Assembly: GCA_913055795.1 (NCBI GenBank) | Contig: CAJXLA010000002.1 | Location: 21,420-85,419, forward strand | Direction: 5' to 3' | Source: an uncultured Alcanivorax sp. | GTDB lineage: Bacteria; Pseudomonadota; Gammaproteobacteria; Pseudomonadales; Alcanivoracaceae | DNA: 64,000 nucleotides | Shown here: positions 52,204 to 62,100 of the stretch, piece after piece | Numbering within the stretch: the stretch's first letter is position 1 | Layout of the letters: the number at the start of each line of letters is the position of its first letter | The notes under the pieces: generated by a model | What the model was told of the DNA's origin: nothing | What the model saw: the letters and a program-made list of their open reading frames with translations, nothing else | The model's database searches: none | Position numbers and translations under genes: made by a program

Positions 52204-52895
52204 GTTTTCGGCACCCGGGCCGTCCGGACGCGCTGCTCGCACGGCTCGCGCTGACCCGGAACGGCGCTCGGGTGCGGATGCTGCGCCCGGGCAGTCCCGT
52301 GCCCTGGGAGGCGCTCAACGCCCTGGTGATCGGTGGCGGTCATCACATTCACCCGGGTTGTTTCGGCCAGGACCCTGCGGTGCGCGCAGGCTATCGTCCT
52401 CACCGTGATCGGCTGGAACTGGAGCTGCTGGATTTCGCACGCCGGCGCGCCCTGCCGGTGCTGGGGATCTGTCGGGGCGCGCAGGTGCTGAACGTCAGCC
52501 GGGGCGGAGTGCTGGTTCAGGATATCGTGCCCCTGCGCGAGTTCACTCAACCCGGCCGGCTGCTGTTGCCGCTCCAGTCCGCGCGCGTGCAGCCCGGCTC
52601 GCGGCTGGCACGGTTGCTCACCCGGACTCGGCTGGGCATCAACCGCATTCACAGCCAGGCCATGGAAAGCCTGGGTGCCGGCCTCAGGCCCGTGGCCTGG
52701 GACGCCGACGGCTTTATTCAGGCCATCGAAAGCACCGATGGCAGCTGGCAGCTCGGGGTGCAATGGCACCCGGAATATCTGCTCTATCACCCGCTGCACC
52801 GGCGGCTGTTCGCCGGGCTGGTGCGCGCCGCCCGGCGCTGGCGCAACCGGCAGGGCAAGACCACGGCGACGCCGGGCGCGCATGAAGACGGCTAG
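52167..52895 (+). CDS. class I glutamine amidotransferase / gamma-glutamyl hydrolase-like (PuuD family) protein
   Basis: The protein has 242 residues, with GGAGGAG upstream of the ATG. The nucleophile C102 is in GICRGAQ and the His-Glu of the triad is in VQWHPEYL (H201, E203). GGGHHIHP replaces the usual GGxDxxP of PuuD. It should cleave a gamma-glutamyl amide or transfer ammonia. Overlap by 37 bp with the amidoligase gene implies the two act on one pathway, either ammonia supply or removal of the glutamyl group after ligation. Confidence 0.82.
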   Translation: MGTPGTRPLVGLSFRHPGRPDALLARLALTRNGARVRMLRPGSPVPWEALNALVIGGGHHIHPGCFGQDPAVRAGYRPHRDRLELELLDFARRRALPVLGICRGAQVLNVSRGGVLVQDIVPLREFTQPGRLLLPLQSARVQPGSRLARLLTRTRLGINRIHSQAMESLGAGLRPVAWDADGFIQAIESTDGSWQLGVQWHPEYLLYHPLHRRLFAGLVRAARRWRNRQGKTTATPGAHEDG

Positions 52896-52911
52896 CTGTG
52901 CAATCTCATCA

Positions 52912-52930
52912 GTTTTTCAACGGCCTGCTA
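52912..52930. repeat. single end of the TAGCAGGCTGTTGAA repeat family
   Basis: Read on the minus strand: TAGCAGGCCGTTGAAAAAC. The TAG is the stop codon of the yqaA-like gene. No second end lies in the 32 bp before the upstream gene. Confidence 0.6.
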
Positions 52931-53353
52931 GAGCAGTGTCTGTTCGCCCAGCCACAGAATCGCCGCGTAGCGCGCGCCCTTGCCCGTGCCCACCAGCAGG
53001 GTGAACAGCCAGAAGGGCACGCGCATAATGCCGCCCACAAAGGTCAGCGCGTCGCCGCCCACCGGCATCCAGGCGAGCAGCAACGACCAGGTGCCGTATC
53101 GGCGGAAGCGCTCCTGGGCCTTGTGCAGCGTGGCCGGTTTGACGGGAAACCAGCGCCGGTCCTGGTAATGCAGCAGATAGAGCCCGATGAGCCAGTTCAC
53201 ATGAGCCCCCAGCGTGTTGCCCAGCGTTGCTGCCGCCCACAAACCCCAGGGCGAAAACCCCTGATGCATGTAGGCGAGCAACACCGCCTCGGAATAAAAG
53301 GGCAGAATGGTGGCGGCGCCCAAGGCGGAAGCGAACAGGATCAGGTAGGCCAT
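52928..53353 (-). CDS. YqaA-like DedA-superfamily membrane protein
   Basis: The protein has 141 residues with three or four helices. It opens MAYLILFASALGAATILPFYSEAVLLAYMHQG, and ATLGNTLGAHVNWLIGLYL plus RFRRYGTWSLLLAWMPVGGDALTFVGGIMRVP fit the VTT/DedA fold of the short YqaA type. DedA proteins support membrane homeostasis, and several members flip lipid carriers or phospholipids. The TAG stop is the terminus of a repeat element. It is monocistronic and divergent from the SDR gene. Confidence 0.85.
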   Translation of the reverse strand: MAYLILFASALGAATILPFYSEAVLLAYMHQGFSPWGLWAAATLGNTLGAHVNWLIGLYLLHYQDRRWFPVKPATLHKAQERFRRYGTWSLLLAWMPVGGDALTFVGGIMRVPFWLFTLLVGTGKGARYAAILWLGEQTLL

Positions 53354-53441
53354 GGCGCGTCACTCTACCCGGGCGCGCGTGCAGGGCAAAACGGCTCAGG
53401 CTCGTGCGCGCCCCGGGTAGCTCAGCGCAAGGGGAATGGTT

Positions 53442-54098
53442 ATGCAGGTATTGATCGCGGGTGCGAACGGCAAGATCGGGCGTCACCTGCTCAACTATAT
53501 GGCGGACAGCGAACACCAGGCGCGGGCGCTGATCCGCGATGCCGATCAGGCGCCGGAACTGCTGGAACGGGGCGCCTTTGAAACCGTGGTGGGCGATCTG
53601 GAAAGGGATTGCTCCCGGGCTTTGCAGGGCTGCGACGCCGTCATCTTTACCGCCGGTTCCGGCCCCCATACCGGCCCGGACAAGACGGAGGCCGTGGACC
53701 GCGACGGCGCCATTGGTCTGATCGACGCCGCCGAGGCCGCCGGCGTGCGGCGTTTTATCATGGTCAGCTCCATGCGCGCGGACCAGCCCGAAACCGGCCC
53801 CGAGCACATGCAGCACTATTTCCACGCCAAGCAGCAGGCGGATAACCACCTGCGCGCCGGCACTCTGGACTACACCATTGTGCGCCCGGGCAAGTTGACC
53901 GAAGGACCGGGCATGGGCCGGATCGAGGTGGCGGAACGGCTGGATCATTTCGGCGAGATTCCGCGCGAGGATGTGGCCCGGGCGTTGCTGGAGACCCTGA
54001 CCGCCGAGCACACGATTCGCCACGCCTATGATCTGCTCAGCGGTGACGACAACATCAGCAGGGCCATTGCGGGGCTGAGCTTTACCGGTGACGCCTAG
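53442..54098 (+). CDS. atypical SDR (NAD(P)H-binding, YwnB/NmrA-like) protein
   Basis: The protein has 218 residues from the ATG eight bases after AAGGGG; an ATG two codons earlier is too close to that site. MQVLIAGANGKIGRHLLNYM is the GxxGxxG dinucleotide site. VVGDLERDCSRALQGCDAVIFTAGSG, FIMVSSMRAD and DYTIVRPGKLTEGPG are in the order of the NAD(P)-binding_10 family. The catalytic role is unknown. The stop TAG is the first three bases of repeat copy H. It is a single gene. Confidence 0.82.
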   Translation: MQVLIAGANGKIGRHLLNYMADSEHQARALIRDADQAPELLERGAFETVVGDLERDCSRALQGCDAVIFTAGSGPHTGPDKTEAVDRDGAIGLIDAAEAAGVRRFIMVSSMRADQPETGPEHMQHYFHAKQQADNHLRAGTLDYTIVRPGKLTEGPGMGRIEVAERLDHFGEIPREDVARALLETLTAEHTIRHAYDLLSGDDNISRAIAGLSFTGDA

Positions 54099-54253
54099 CA
54101 GGCTGTTGAAGAACCCCTTGCGCATTCAGCGTGGCCTGAAGCGCCCATCGTTGCCATTTTTCGACGGGGCGGGCCCCGCCTTCAAAATGGCGCCTCGATT
54201 GCGAACCAGACTGAAAGCCTGAGTACGCAACGGGTTTTTCAACAGCGCTGCTA
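54096..54253. repeat. TAGCAGG-family palindromic element, full copy H (158 bp)
   Basis: It runs from the SDR stop codon: left end TAGCAGGCTGTTGAAGAACC, right end GGGTTTTTCAACAGCGCTGCTA. Inner arms CCTTGCGCATTCA and TGAGTACGCAACGG follow. The core includes GGCGCCTCGATTGCGAACC, which recurs, reversed, in the copy at 63926-64000. TA is present at both outer edges. Confidence 0.85.
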
Positions 54254-54301
54254 GCGCAAGATCGGGGATCCTGGACCCGGCCCGGGTTATGAGGTCATCA
54301 A

Positions 54302-54976
54302 TCAGAGCGCCGAGTTGCGTCCCTCGGCGGTCAGATCCTGCGCTGTTTCGCTTTTCTTCACCTCGCGCGGATCGGGACTGGTGCCCCAGAATCGGTCCAT
54401 GAAACGGTTGCTTACACCGAACCAGTAGCCCTCGTTGAGGAAATGATGCTTGAGGTGATCGGCGAAGGTCCGGCGCATGGGACCCCAGTCGGGACGCCAG
54501 CGCGAATGCACGGCATAGTGCATCCACTCATAGGTCGTCAGCGCGGTCCAGAACCCGGCCATGAACCAGAGTCCGTCCGCGAAGACGCCGAAACCGGCCG
54601 CGACACCCAGCACGATGGCGATGGACGGCAGCGACACCCATTCCGGCAGAAACAGCAGCTCCGGGTCCGTGGGGCGTTCGTGGTGCGCATGGTGCAGCCG
54701 GCGCATGAGTTTCTGCAGCGCCGGATGCCGCGGCTGCCAGTGCAGGATATAGCGGTGGATGGGGATCTCGATGAGATACCAGAGCACAAAACCCGCGAGC
54801 GCGACCAGCGGCACGCCCGCATGCCGGCTGCCACCCAGCACGGCCGCCAGCCAGAGACCGGCCAGGGCAGCCACGGTGACCCGCGCTTCCGGGCAACGCA
54901 GAAAGCCGCGCGTGGCCTCGCCGAAGCTGCGCGCGCGGGGGATGCGCTTTTGATCCGTGACCGAAGAGTCGAGCAT
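54302..54976 (-). CDS. fatty acid hydroxylase / sterol desaturase superfamily membrane protein
   Basis: The protein has 224 residues and three or four helices. The eight-histidine iron motifs are visible: EIPIHRYILH, LHHAHHE, YEWMHYAVH and HLKHHF. This is the pattern of membrane di-iron hydroxylases acting on fatty acids, sterols, carotenoids or sphingolipids. The C-terminus has FGVSNRFMDRFWGT, typical of the superfamily. The substrate cannot be inferred. It is alone between two repeat-rich gaps and divergent from the transglycosylase gene across 216 bp. Confidence 0.85.
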   Translation of the reverse strand: MLDSSVTDQKRIPRARSFGEATRGFLRCPEARVTVAALAGLWLAAVLGGSRHAGVPLVALAGFVLWYLIEIPIHRYILHWQPRHPALQKLMRRLHHAHHERPTDPELLFLPEWVSLPSIAIVLGVAAGFGVFADGLWFMAGFWTALTTYEWMHYAVHSRWRPDWGPMRRTFADHLKHHFLNEGYWFGVSNRFMDRFWGTSPDPREVKKSETAQDLTAEGRNSAL

Positions 54977-55192
54977 GCATTCATTATGCCGGATTGCGGG
55001 CCGGATTCAAACGACCGTTCGGCACTGAATCGGGTGCGCAGGCGGTTGCGCAACCCCGGCCCGGGCGGGGCACCATTGAGCGCGCGCAGCAAGCCGTTGG
55101 CGGGCTGCCCGGGCGGACACGCTTTGACAGCTTCGCGCTTTTACTTGACCTTGACGGTCGGGTAAACCGGATATCGCAGCGGAGACCACGGA

Positions 55193-57313
55193 ATGACACG
55201 TCTTTTGCCCTTGTTGTTGCTGGTGTTGCTGGGCGCTTGTGATAACACCCCGGAACCCGATGACCGGCCCAGGGCACGCGATTTCAGCAACTATACGGAC
55301 AAGGGGGATCTGGCCGACATTCGCGAGCGCGGGTATCTGCGTCTGCTCGCGCCGCGCTCGGATCTGGACGGCCGGTTGCCGCGCGAGGGCGTGCCCATGG
55401 AGGCCTACCGTGAAGAGGCCGAGGATTTCGCCCGGTCGGAAGGGCTGACACCGGTCTGGGTCTATGTCGATAACTTCGATGTGCTACTGGCGGAACTGCG
55501 CGCCGGGCGTGGTGATCTGGTGGTAACCAATCTCACCCAGACCCGCTCGCGGGATCAGATCGTGGATTTCAGTCTGCCCGTGGCCATGGTGGATGAAGTT
55601 CTGGTGCTGCCCGCGGACTCCGGGCTGGAGTCCCTGGACGATGCCAGTGATCTCACCATTGCCGCGCCCCGGGGTACGTCCTATCTGGAGACGGCCCACG
55701 AAGTCTCTCTGGAGCGCCCGGAGATCACGGTGCGCAGGCTGGAAGGGGGTGTCAGTGACCGGCAGATGGTCCGCGGCGTGGCCACGGGGCGCCATGACGC
55801 GGCCATTATCGATTCCAACATGGTGCCTGTGCTTGTGGACGACAACCGCCGGGTACGGCGGGGCCCCGTGCTCAATGACAACCGCGCCATTGCCTGGGCC
55901 AGCCGGCCGCAGAATCCGGATCTGCGACGCCGCCTCAATGAATACCTGATCAGCCACCGCGTGCTGGCCTCACGCTCGGAAACGCAAAAGCGGGACTGGT
56001 CGGCCATCAAGGAATCGGGCGAACTGCGTGTGATTACCTCGAACAACCCGGCGAGCTACTTTGTCTGGCGCGGTGATCTCATGGGCTTCGATTACGAGCT
56101 CATGGAACGCTTCGCCGAGCGCCATGATCTGCAATTGAGCCTGGTGGTGCGCAGCACGCCTTCAGCCATGTTCGAGGCCCTCAAGAAGGGGCGTGGCGAT
56201 GTCATCGCCGCCTCGTTGACCAACACCGAGGATCGGCGCCAGCGCGGCATCCGCTTTAGTCGGCGCTACCTGGAAGTGACGGAACAGCTGGTGGGGCCGG
56301 CAAAAATGGACGGTATCGATGAAGAGGCCGATCTCGACGGCCGTACCGTGGTGGTCAATCCGGAGACCAGTTATTACGACACCCTGCAGAAGATTCAGGC
56401 GCAGAAAGACATTGAACTGACGATTCGGAAGGCGCCCGAGCAAACCACCGAACGGTTGATTGCCGGGGTCGACGACGGGCGCTATCCGCTGACGGTGGCG
56501 GACAGCCACCTGGCCGGGCTGGAATCGTCCTGGCGCTCGGGCGTGAAGGTGCTGACGGATCTGTCGGATACGCGCGATATCGCCTGGGCGTTGCGCAAGG
56601 CTCAATCCGAACTCAAAAAACAGTTGAATGCGTACATTGGCGACGAATACCGCGGCACCTTCTACAACATTACCTACAAGAAGTACTTCAAGCAGACCAA
56701 GTCCATCCGCCGGCACCGCGAACACCGGGTCGAACCGGGCGAGGCCATTTCGCCCTTTGATCATCTGGTCAAGAAATACGCGGATGAACACGGCTATGAC
56801 TGGCGCATTATTACCGCCCAGATGTTCCAGGAAAGCCGCTTCAATCCGGAAGCACGTTCCTTCGCCGGCGCACGGGGGCTGATGCAGCTCATGCCGCGTA
56901 CCGCGCGGGAGTTGGGCTATAGCAATCTTGGCGATCCGGAAGTGTCCATTGCCGCGGGCGTAGAGTATCTGGACTGGCTCTGGGACCGTTTTCCCGGTGA
57001 TTTGCCGCTGGAGGAACGCATCTACTTCACGCTGGCGTCCTACAACGCCGGTTATAACCATGTCCGCGACGCGCGACGCCTGGCGCAGCAGCAGGGGCTG
57101 GATCCGGACCAATGGTTCGCCCATGTGGAGAAGGCCATGCTGCTGCTGCAGAAGCCGCAATATTTCCGCGATGCCCGCTTTGGCTATGTGCGCGGTCGTG
57201 AACCGGTGCAGTACGTGCGTGAGATCCGCAACCGCTACATCGCCTATCTTGAGGTCACCGAACGCAAGAAGCTCGGCAAGAAGGCCCCGGCCCCGGACAA
57301 GCTGGTAGACTAG
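55193..57313 (+). CDS. MltF-like lytic transglycosylase lipoprotein with two solute-binding domains
   Basis: The protein has 706 residues; typical MltF has about 500. The lipoprotein signal peptide ends LLGAC (C16). Two periplasmic solute-binding (SBP_bac_3-type) domains follow in tandem, about residues 45-265 (IRERGYLRLLAPRSDLDG) and 275-495 (IKESGELRVITSNNPASYF). The C-terminal SLT domain (about 530-660) has catalytic E547 in QMFQESRFNPEARS and the family stretches GARGLMQLMP, AAGVEYLDWLW and SYNAGYNHV. It cleaves peptidoglycan glycan strands at the outer membrane. The duplicated sensor domain is unusual. Confidence 0.9.
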   Translation: MTRLLPLLLLVLLGACDNTPEPDDRPRARDFSNYTDKGDLADIRERGYLRLLAPRSDLDGRLPREGVPMEAYREEAEDFARSEGLTPVWVYVDNFDVLLAELRAGRGDLVVTNLTQTRSRDQIVDFSLPVAMVDEVLVLPADSGLESLDDASDLTIAAPRGTSYLETAHEVSLERPEITVRRLEGGVSDRQMVRGVATGRHDAAIIDSNMVPVLVDDNRRVRRGPVLNDNRAIAWASRPQNPDLRRRLNEYLISHRVLASRSETQKRDWSAIKESGELRVITSNNPASYFVWRGDLMGFDYELMERFAERHDLQLSLVVRSTPSAMFEALKKGRGDVIAASLTNTEDRRQRGIRFSRRYLEVTEQLVGPAKMDGIDEEADLDGRTVVVNPETSYYDTLQKIQAQKDIELTIRKAPEQTTERLIAGVDDGRYPLTVADSHLAGLESSWRSGVKVLTDLSDTRDIAWALRKAQSELKKQLNAYIGDEYRGTFYNITYKKYFKQTKSIRRHREHRVEPGEAISPFDHLVKKYADEHGYDWRIITAQMFQESRFNPEARSFAGARGLMQLMPRTARELGYSNLGDPEVSIAAGVEYLDWLWDRFPGDLPLEERIYFTLASYNAGYNHVRDARRLAQQQGLDPDQWFAHVEKAMLLLQKPQYFRDARFGYVRGREPVQYVREIRNRYIAYLEVTERKKLGKKAPAPDKLVD

Positions 57314-57372
57314 TGCGCCCGAACCGCGGCGGTGAGTGGCCGCCGCGATCTCCCAATGGCGCAGGAGCATCC

Positions 57373-59184
57373 GTGATCAGGTATCGAATCGAGCCCGTAC
57401 GGCCCGAGGCCCATCTCTATCGTGTCACCCTGACCGTGGCCGAGCCCGTGCCCGAGGGGCAGGCCTTCAGCCTGCCTGCCTGGATTCCCGGCAGCTACAT
57501 GATCCGCGACTTCGCCCGGCATGTGGCGGCATTCCATGCCTGGCAGGGCGAGCAGGAACTGGCCTGGCGCAAGCTGGACAAGCAGACTTGGCAGCTGGAT
57601 CCGGCCGAGGGGCCCGTCACGGTCGTCTATGAGGTCTATGCCTGGGATCTGTCCGTGCGCGGCGCCCATCTCGATACGCGCCACGGTTCCTTCAACGGCC
57701 CCTGTGTTTTCATGGCGGCTGTGGGGCACGAGGACCAGCCCTGTGAGGTCGAGATCCGGCCGCCCGAGGGTAGCGCGTACACCGGCTGGCAACTGGCCAC
57801 GGGCATGCCACGCGTGTCCGGCCAGGCCTTCGGCTTTGGCACCTTCCGGGCGGACAATCACGACGCGCTCATGGATTATCCGGTGGAAATGGGGCCCTTC
57901 GACCACGCCGAATTCACCGCCCGGGGCGTGCCCCATCAGGTGGTGATCAACGGCCGCCACCAGGCCGACCTGGCGCGCCTGTGCCGGGATCTGGTCCCCA
58001 TCTGCGAGCATCATATCGACCTCTTTGGCGAGCCCGCGCCCATGGACAACTACGTCTTCATTATCCGGGCCACGGATACGGTCTATGGGGGGCTGGAACA
58101 CCGCAACTCCACCAGCCTCATGGTCCCGCGCAAGGAGTTGCCCCGGCGCACGGACCCGCCCGGCGAAGTGAGCAAGGGCTACCGCAATTTCCTGGGGCTG
58201 TGCAGTCACGAGTATTTCCATACCTGGAACGTGAAACGCATCAAGCCCGAAGCCTTCACACCCTTCGATCTCTCGCGGGAAGTGCATACCGAACTGCTCT
58301 GGGCCTTCGAGGGCATTACCAGCTATTACGACGAGCTGGCGCTGGTGCGCACGGACCGCATTACGGTGAACAGCTATCTGGAACTGCTGGGCGCGCTGAT
58401 TACGCGCGTGCATCGTGGCCGGGGCCGGTTCCGTCAGACGGTGACCGAATCCAGCTTTGATGCCTGGACGCGTTTCTACAAGCAGGACGAAAACGCCCCC
58501 AATGCCATTGTCAGCTACTACGCCAAGGGCGCGCTGGTGGCGCTGGCGCTGGATCTCGTGATCCGGGACCGCACGGACGAGGTCAAATCCCTGGAAGACC
58601 TCATGCGTATGCTGTGGCAACGCCATGGGCAGACGGGCGAGGGCGTACCGGAGCAGGGCATTCAGCCGCTGGCGGAAGAACTGGTGGGCGAATCGCTGGC
58701 CGAGTTCTTCAACCATGCGCTTTACAGCACCGAGGATCTGCCGCTGCAGGAACTGCTGGCGCCGCGCGGTATCGAGCTGAACTGGCGGCCCGCCGATCAC
58801 CACGCGGATATGGGCGGCGACGTGGGCAAGCCCGAGCGGCCCGCGCCCCATCTGGGCGTGCGGCTGGCGGACGATGCCCTGGGTGCGCGCATTGCCGTGT
58901 GTTACGAGCAGGGCGCGGCCATGGAAGCCGGCTTGTCCGCCGGCGATATCATCATCGCCGTGGATCATCTCAAGGTGAATCAGGCCAACCTGGATGATGT
59001 CCTGTCCGGCTTTCATCCGGGCGAGCAGGTCGAGCTCCATGCCTTCCGCCGGGACGAGCTCATGCGCTTCACCGTCACCTTGTCCGAGGACGAGACCACC
59101 ACGGCCTGGCTGCGCATCGCGCCCAATGGCCTCACCGACAAGGGCCGGCGCTGGCTGCATCGGGAGGATGCAAAAGCTTCATGA
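57373..59184 (+). CDS. M61-family metallopeptidase with PDZ domain
   Basis: The protein has 603 residues from a GTG preceded by AGGAG. The zinc site is H279-E280-YF-H283 in SHEYFHTWNVKRIKP, with a downstream Glu in WAFEGITSYY. An N-terminal beta-sandwich domain opens IRYRIEPVRPEAHLYRVTL; PGSYMIRDFARHV is typical of M61. The PDZ domain lies near 480-570 (GVRLADDALGARIAVCYEQGAAMEAGLSAGD). No signal peptide is seen, so it is probably cytoplasmic. It overlaps hrpA by 4 bp and is 59 bp after the transglycosylase gene. Confidence 0.9.
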   Translation: MIRYRIEPVRPEAHLYRVTLTVAEPVPEGQAFSLPAWIPGSYMIRDFARHVAAFHAWQGEQELAWRKLDKQTWQLDPAEGPVTVVYEVYAWDLSVRGAHLDTRHGSFNGPCVFMAAVGHEDQPCEVEIRPPEGSAYTGWQLATGMPRVSGQAFGFGTFRADNHDALMDYPVEMGPFDHAEFTARGVPHQVVINGRHQADLARLCRDLVPICEHHIDLFGEPAPMDNYVFIIRATDTVYGGLEHRNSTSLMVPRKELPRRTDPPGEVSKGYRNFLGLCSHEYFHTWNVKRIKPEAFTPFDLSREVHTELLWAFEGITSYYDELALVRTDRITVNSYLELLGALITRVHRGRGRFRQTVTESSFDAWTRFYKQDENAPNAIVSYYAKGALVALALDLVIRDRTDEVKSLEDLMRMLWQRHGQTGEGVPEQGIQPLAEELVGESLAEFFNHALYSTEDLPLQELLAPRGIELNWRPADHHADMGGDVGKPERPAPHLGVRLADDALGARIAVCYEQGAAMEAGLSAGDIIIAVDHLKVNQANLDDVLSGFHPGEQVELHAFRRDELMRFTVTLSEDETTTAWLRIAPNGLTDKGRRWLHREDAKAS

Positions 59185-62100
59185 GCGAGCCGGCCGAGCC
59201 GACATCCCTGGAGGCGCTACGCGCACGCCTGGATGCGTGCATGGCCTCGGATCGTCACGCGCTGCGTCGGCGCATCCAGGGCCTGGAAAAGCGCTACAGC
59301 GACAAGGGCTTGCGGGCCGTGGCGCAGGATCTGGAAGCCTCCATCGCCCGCCGTGAACGCCGCGAACAGATCCAGCCGGTGCTGGAATGGCCGGAGCTGC
59401 CCGTTGTCGACCATCTGGAGGAACTGCGCCGGGTGGTGAACGAAAACCAGATCGTGATCGTTGCCGGCGAAACCGGCTCCGGCAAGACCACCCAGCTGCC
59501 CAAGCTCTGTCTGGAACTGGGCCGCGGCCGCGCCGCGCGCATCGGCCATACCCAGCCGCGCCGGCTGGCGGCGCGTTCGGTGGCGCAACGCCTGGCCGAG
59601 GAAGTGCACACGCCGCTGGGCGATCAGGTGGGCTTCAAGGTGCGCTTTCAGGACCAGGTGAGCGAAGACAGCCTGGTCAAGATCATGACCGACGGCATGC
59701 TGCTCACCGAAATGCAGGGCGATCGTTTCCTGAATCAGTACGACACCCTGATCATCGATGAAGCCCATGAACGCAGCCTGAACATCGATTTTCTGCTGGG
59801 CTATCTGAAAAAACTGCTGCCCCGACGCCCGGATCTGAAAGTTATCATTACCTCGGCCACCATCGACGAGGAACGCTTTGCGCAACACTTCGGTGACGCA
59901 CCTGTGGTGCGCGTGTCCGGCCGCACCCATCCGGTGGAAGTCGAGTATCGCCCGCCGGCGGACGACGGCGACGCCGATCTCGCACGCCAGATCGAAAACG
60001 TACTCCTCGAAATCGAGGCGCTGGAACGCGAGGAAGGCCGTCCCCGTGCCCGGGATGTGCTGGTTTTTCTCACCGGCGAGCGCGACATTCGCGAGGTGCA
60101 CCACCACCTAAAGAAATGCGGTTTCCCCGACACCGAATTCCTGCCGCTTTATGCGCGGCTGAGCCGCAGTGAGCAGAACCGCGTGTTTCAGTCCCATCGG
60201 GGCCGGCGGGTGGTGCTGTCCACCAATGTCGCCGAAACCTCGCTGACCGTGCCCGGTATCCGCTATGTCATCGACGCGGGCAAGGCGCGTATCAGCCGCT
60301 ACAGCGTGCACTCCAAGGTGCAGCGGCTGCCCGAAGAGCCCATTTCCAGAGCCAGCGCCGATCAGCGCGCGGGCCGGTGCGGACGCATCATGCCCGGCAT
60401 CTGTTATCGCCTCTACTCGGAAGAGGATTACCACTCGCGGCCGGAATACACCGACCCGGAAATCCGGCGTACCAATCTGGCGTCCGTAATTCTTTCCATG
60501 GCCGATCTCCAGCTGGGCCGTGTGGAGGATTTCCCCTTTATCGATCCGCCCGACGGCCGGCTGATCCGGGATGGCTATCGGCTGCTGGAAGAGCTGGGCG
60601 CCATGGGCGACAAGCGCAAGGTAACGAAACTCGGCCGGCGCCTGGCGAAACTGCCCGTGGACCCGAAGCTGGGGCGCATGCTGCTGGCCGCCTCGGACAA
60701 GGGCGTACTGGAGCCGGCGCTCGTGGTGGTCTCCGCGCTGTCCGTGCAGGACCCGCGCGAGCGTCCGCCGGAGAAACAGCAACAGGCGGATCAGGCCCAT
60801 CAGCCCTTCACCGACAAGGATTCCGACTTCGCCTTCTTTCTGAACCTCTGGGCCTGGGCCGAGGAACAGCGTCAGCAACTGTCGCGCAATCAGCTCGAAA
60901 AAGCCTTCAAACGCAATTTCCTGTCGCCGCTGCGCATGCGCGAGTGGCGCGATACCCATCGTCAGCTGCGCTTGCTGTGCAAGGATCTGAAACTGAATCC
61001 GGGTGGCACCGGCGATTACGAAAAACTGCATCGTGCGTTGCTGACCGGATTGCTGGGGCAGGTGGTGCGCAAGACCGATGACGGTGACTGGCTGTCCACG
61101 CGCAACCGCAAGCCCGTGATCTGGCCCGGCTCGGCCGTGGTGAAGACCAAACAGAAATGGTTGATGGCGGCCGAGCTGGTGGAAACCTCGCGGTTGTTCG
61201 CGCGCACCGTGGCCGTGATCAAACCGGAATGGGTGGAGGCCGAGGGCGCGCATCTGCTCAAGCGCCAGTATTACGAGCCGCACTGGTCGAAAAAACGCGG
61301 CTGTGTCCTGGCCAAGGAGGAAGTCAGCCTCTTCGGTCTGGTGGTGGCTGCCGGGCGGCGCGTGCATTACGGGCCGGTGGACCCGGAGCTTGCTCGCGAG
61401 ATCATGATCCGGGAAGGCCTGGTGGCCGGCGAAGTGCGCGACAAGCCGGCCTTTCTGGAACACAACGAACAAAAGATCCGTGAACTGGAGGACTACGAAC
61501 ACAAGCTGCGCCGCCGCGATATCCTGGCGGGCGAAGAAGAGCAGGTCGCCTTCTACAGCGAGCATCTGCCCGAAGGTCTCTACACGCTCACGGGCCTGCT
61601 GGACTGGTACCGCAACAAGGCCACGCAAGCGGAACGCGAAGCGCTGGAGATGAGCGAGGATTTCCTGCTGGCGCGCACGCCCGATCTGGACGAAGACGCC
61701 TATCCGGATACGCTCACCCTGGACGGACTTACCCTGCCGGTGGAATACCATTTCGACCCGCAAGCGGGCCGGGACGGCGCCACCTTGCGTGTCCCCGTGG
61801 AAGTGCTCAATCAGGTGCCCGAACCGGCGCTGGCATGGCTGGTGCCCGGGCTGCTGCGCGAGAAACTGGAGACCCTGCTGCGCGGTCTGCCCAAGGCCCG
61901 GCGGCGTCACTTCGTGCCCGTGCCCGATTTTGTCCAGGCCCTGATGGAAACCCTGACGCCGGGTGCCGAGTCCCTGCTGCCCGCGCTCACCCGCGAGCTG
62001 CAGCGCATGACGGGCGTGCGCGTGGAACAGGAAGAATGGCCCGTGGATGAGTTGCCCGCCCATCTGCGCTTCCATGTGCGCGTGGTGGACGGCGACGAGA

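Noticed and set aside
54096-54240. Short reading frames inside the repeats (translations such as NPLRTQAFSLVRNRGAI)
   Set aside because: They recur only because the repeat recurs, lack ribosome sites and are broken differently in each copy.
54096-54253. Palindromic repeats as integron attC sites
   Set aside because: attC sites carry GTTRRRY/RYYYAAC core sites and follow cassettes in one orientation next to an integrase. Here the ends are TAGCAGGCTGTTGA, the neighbours are core genes in both orientations and no integrase is present.
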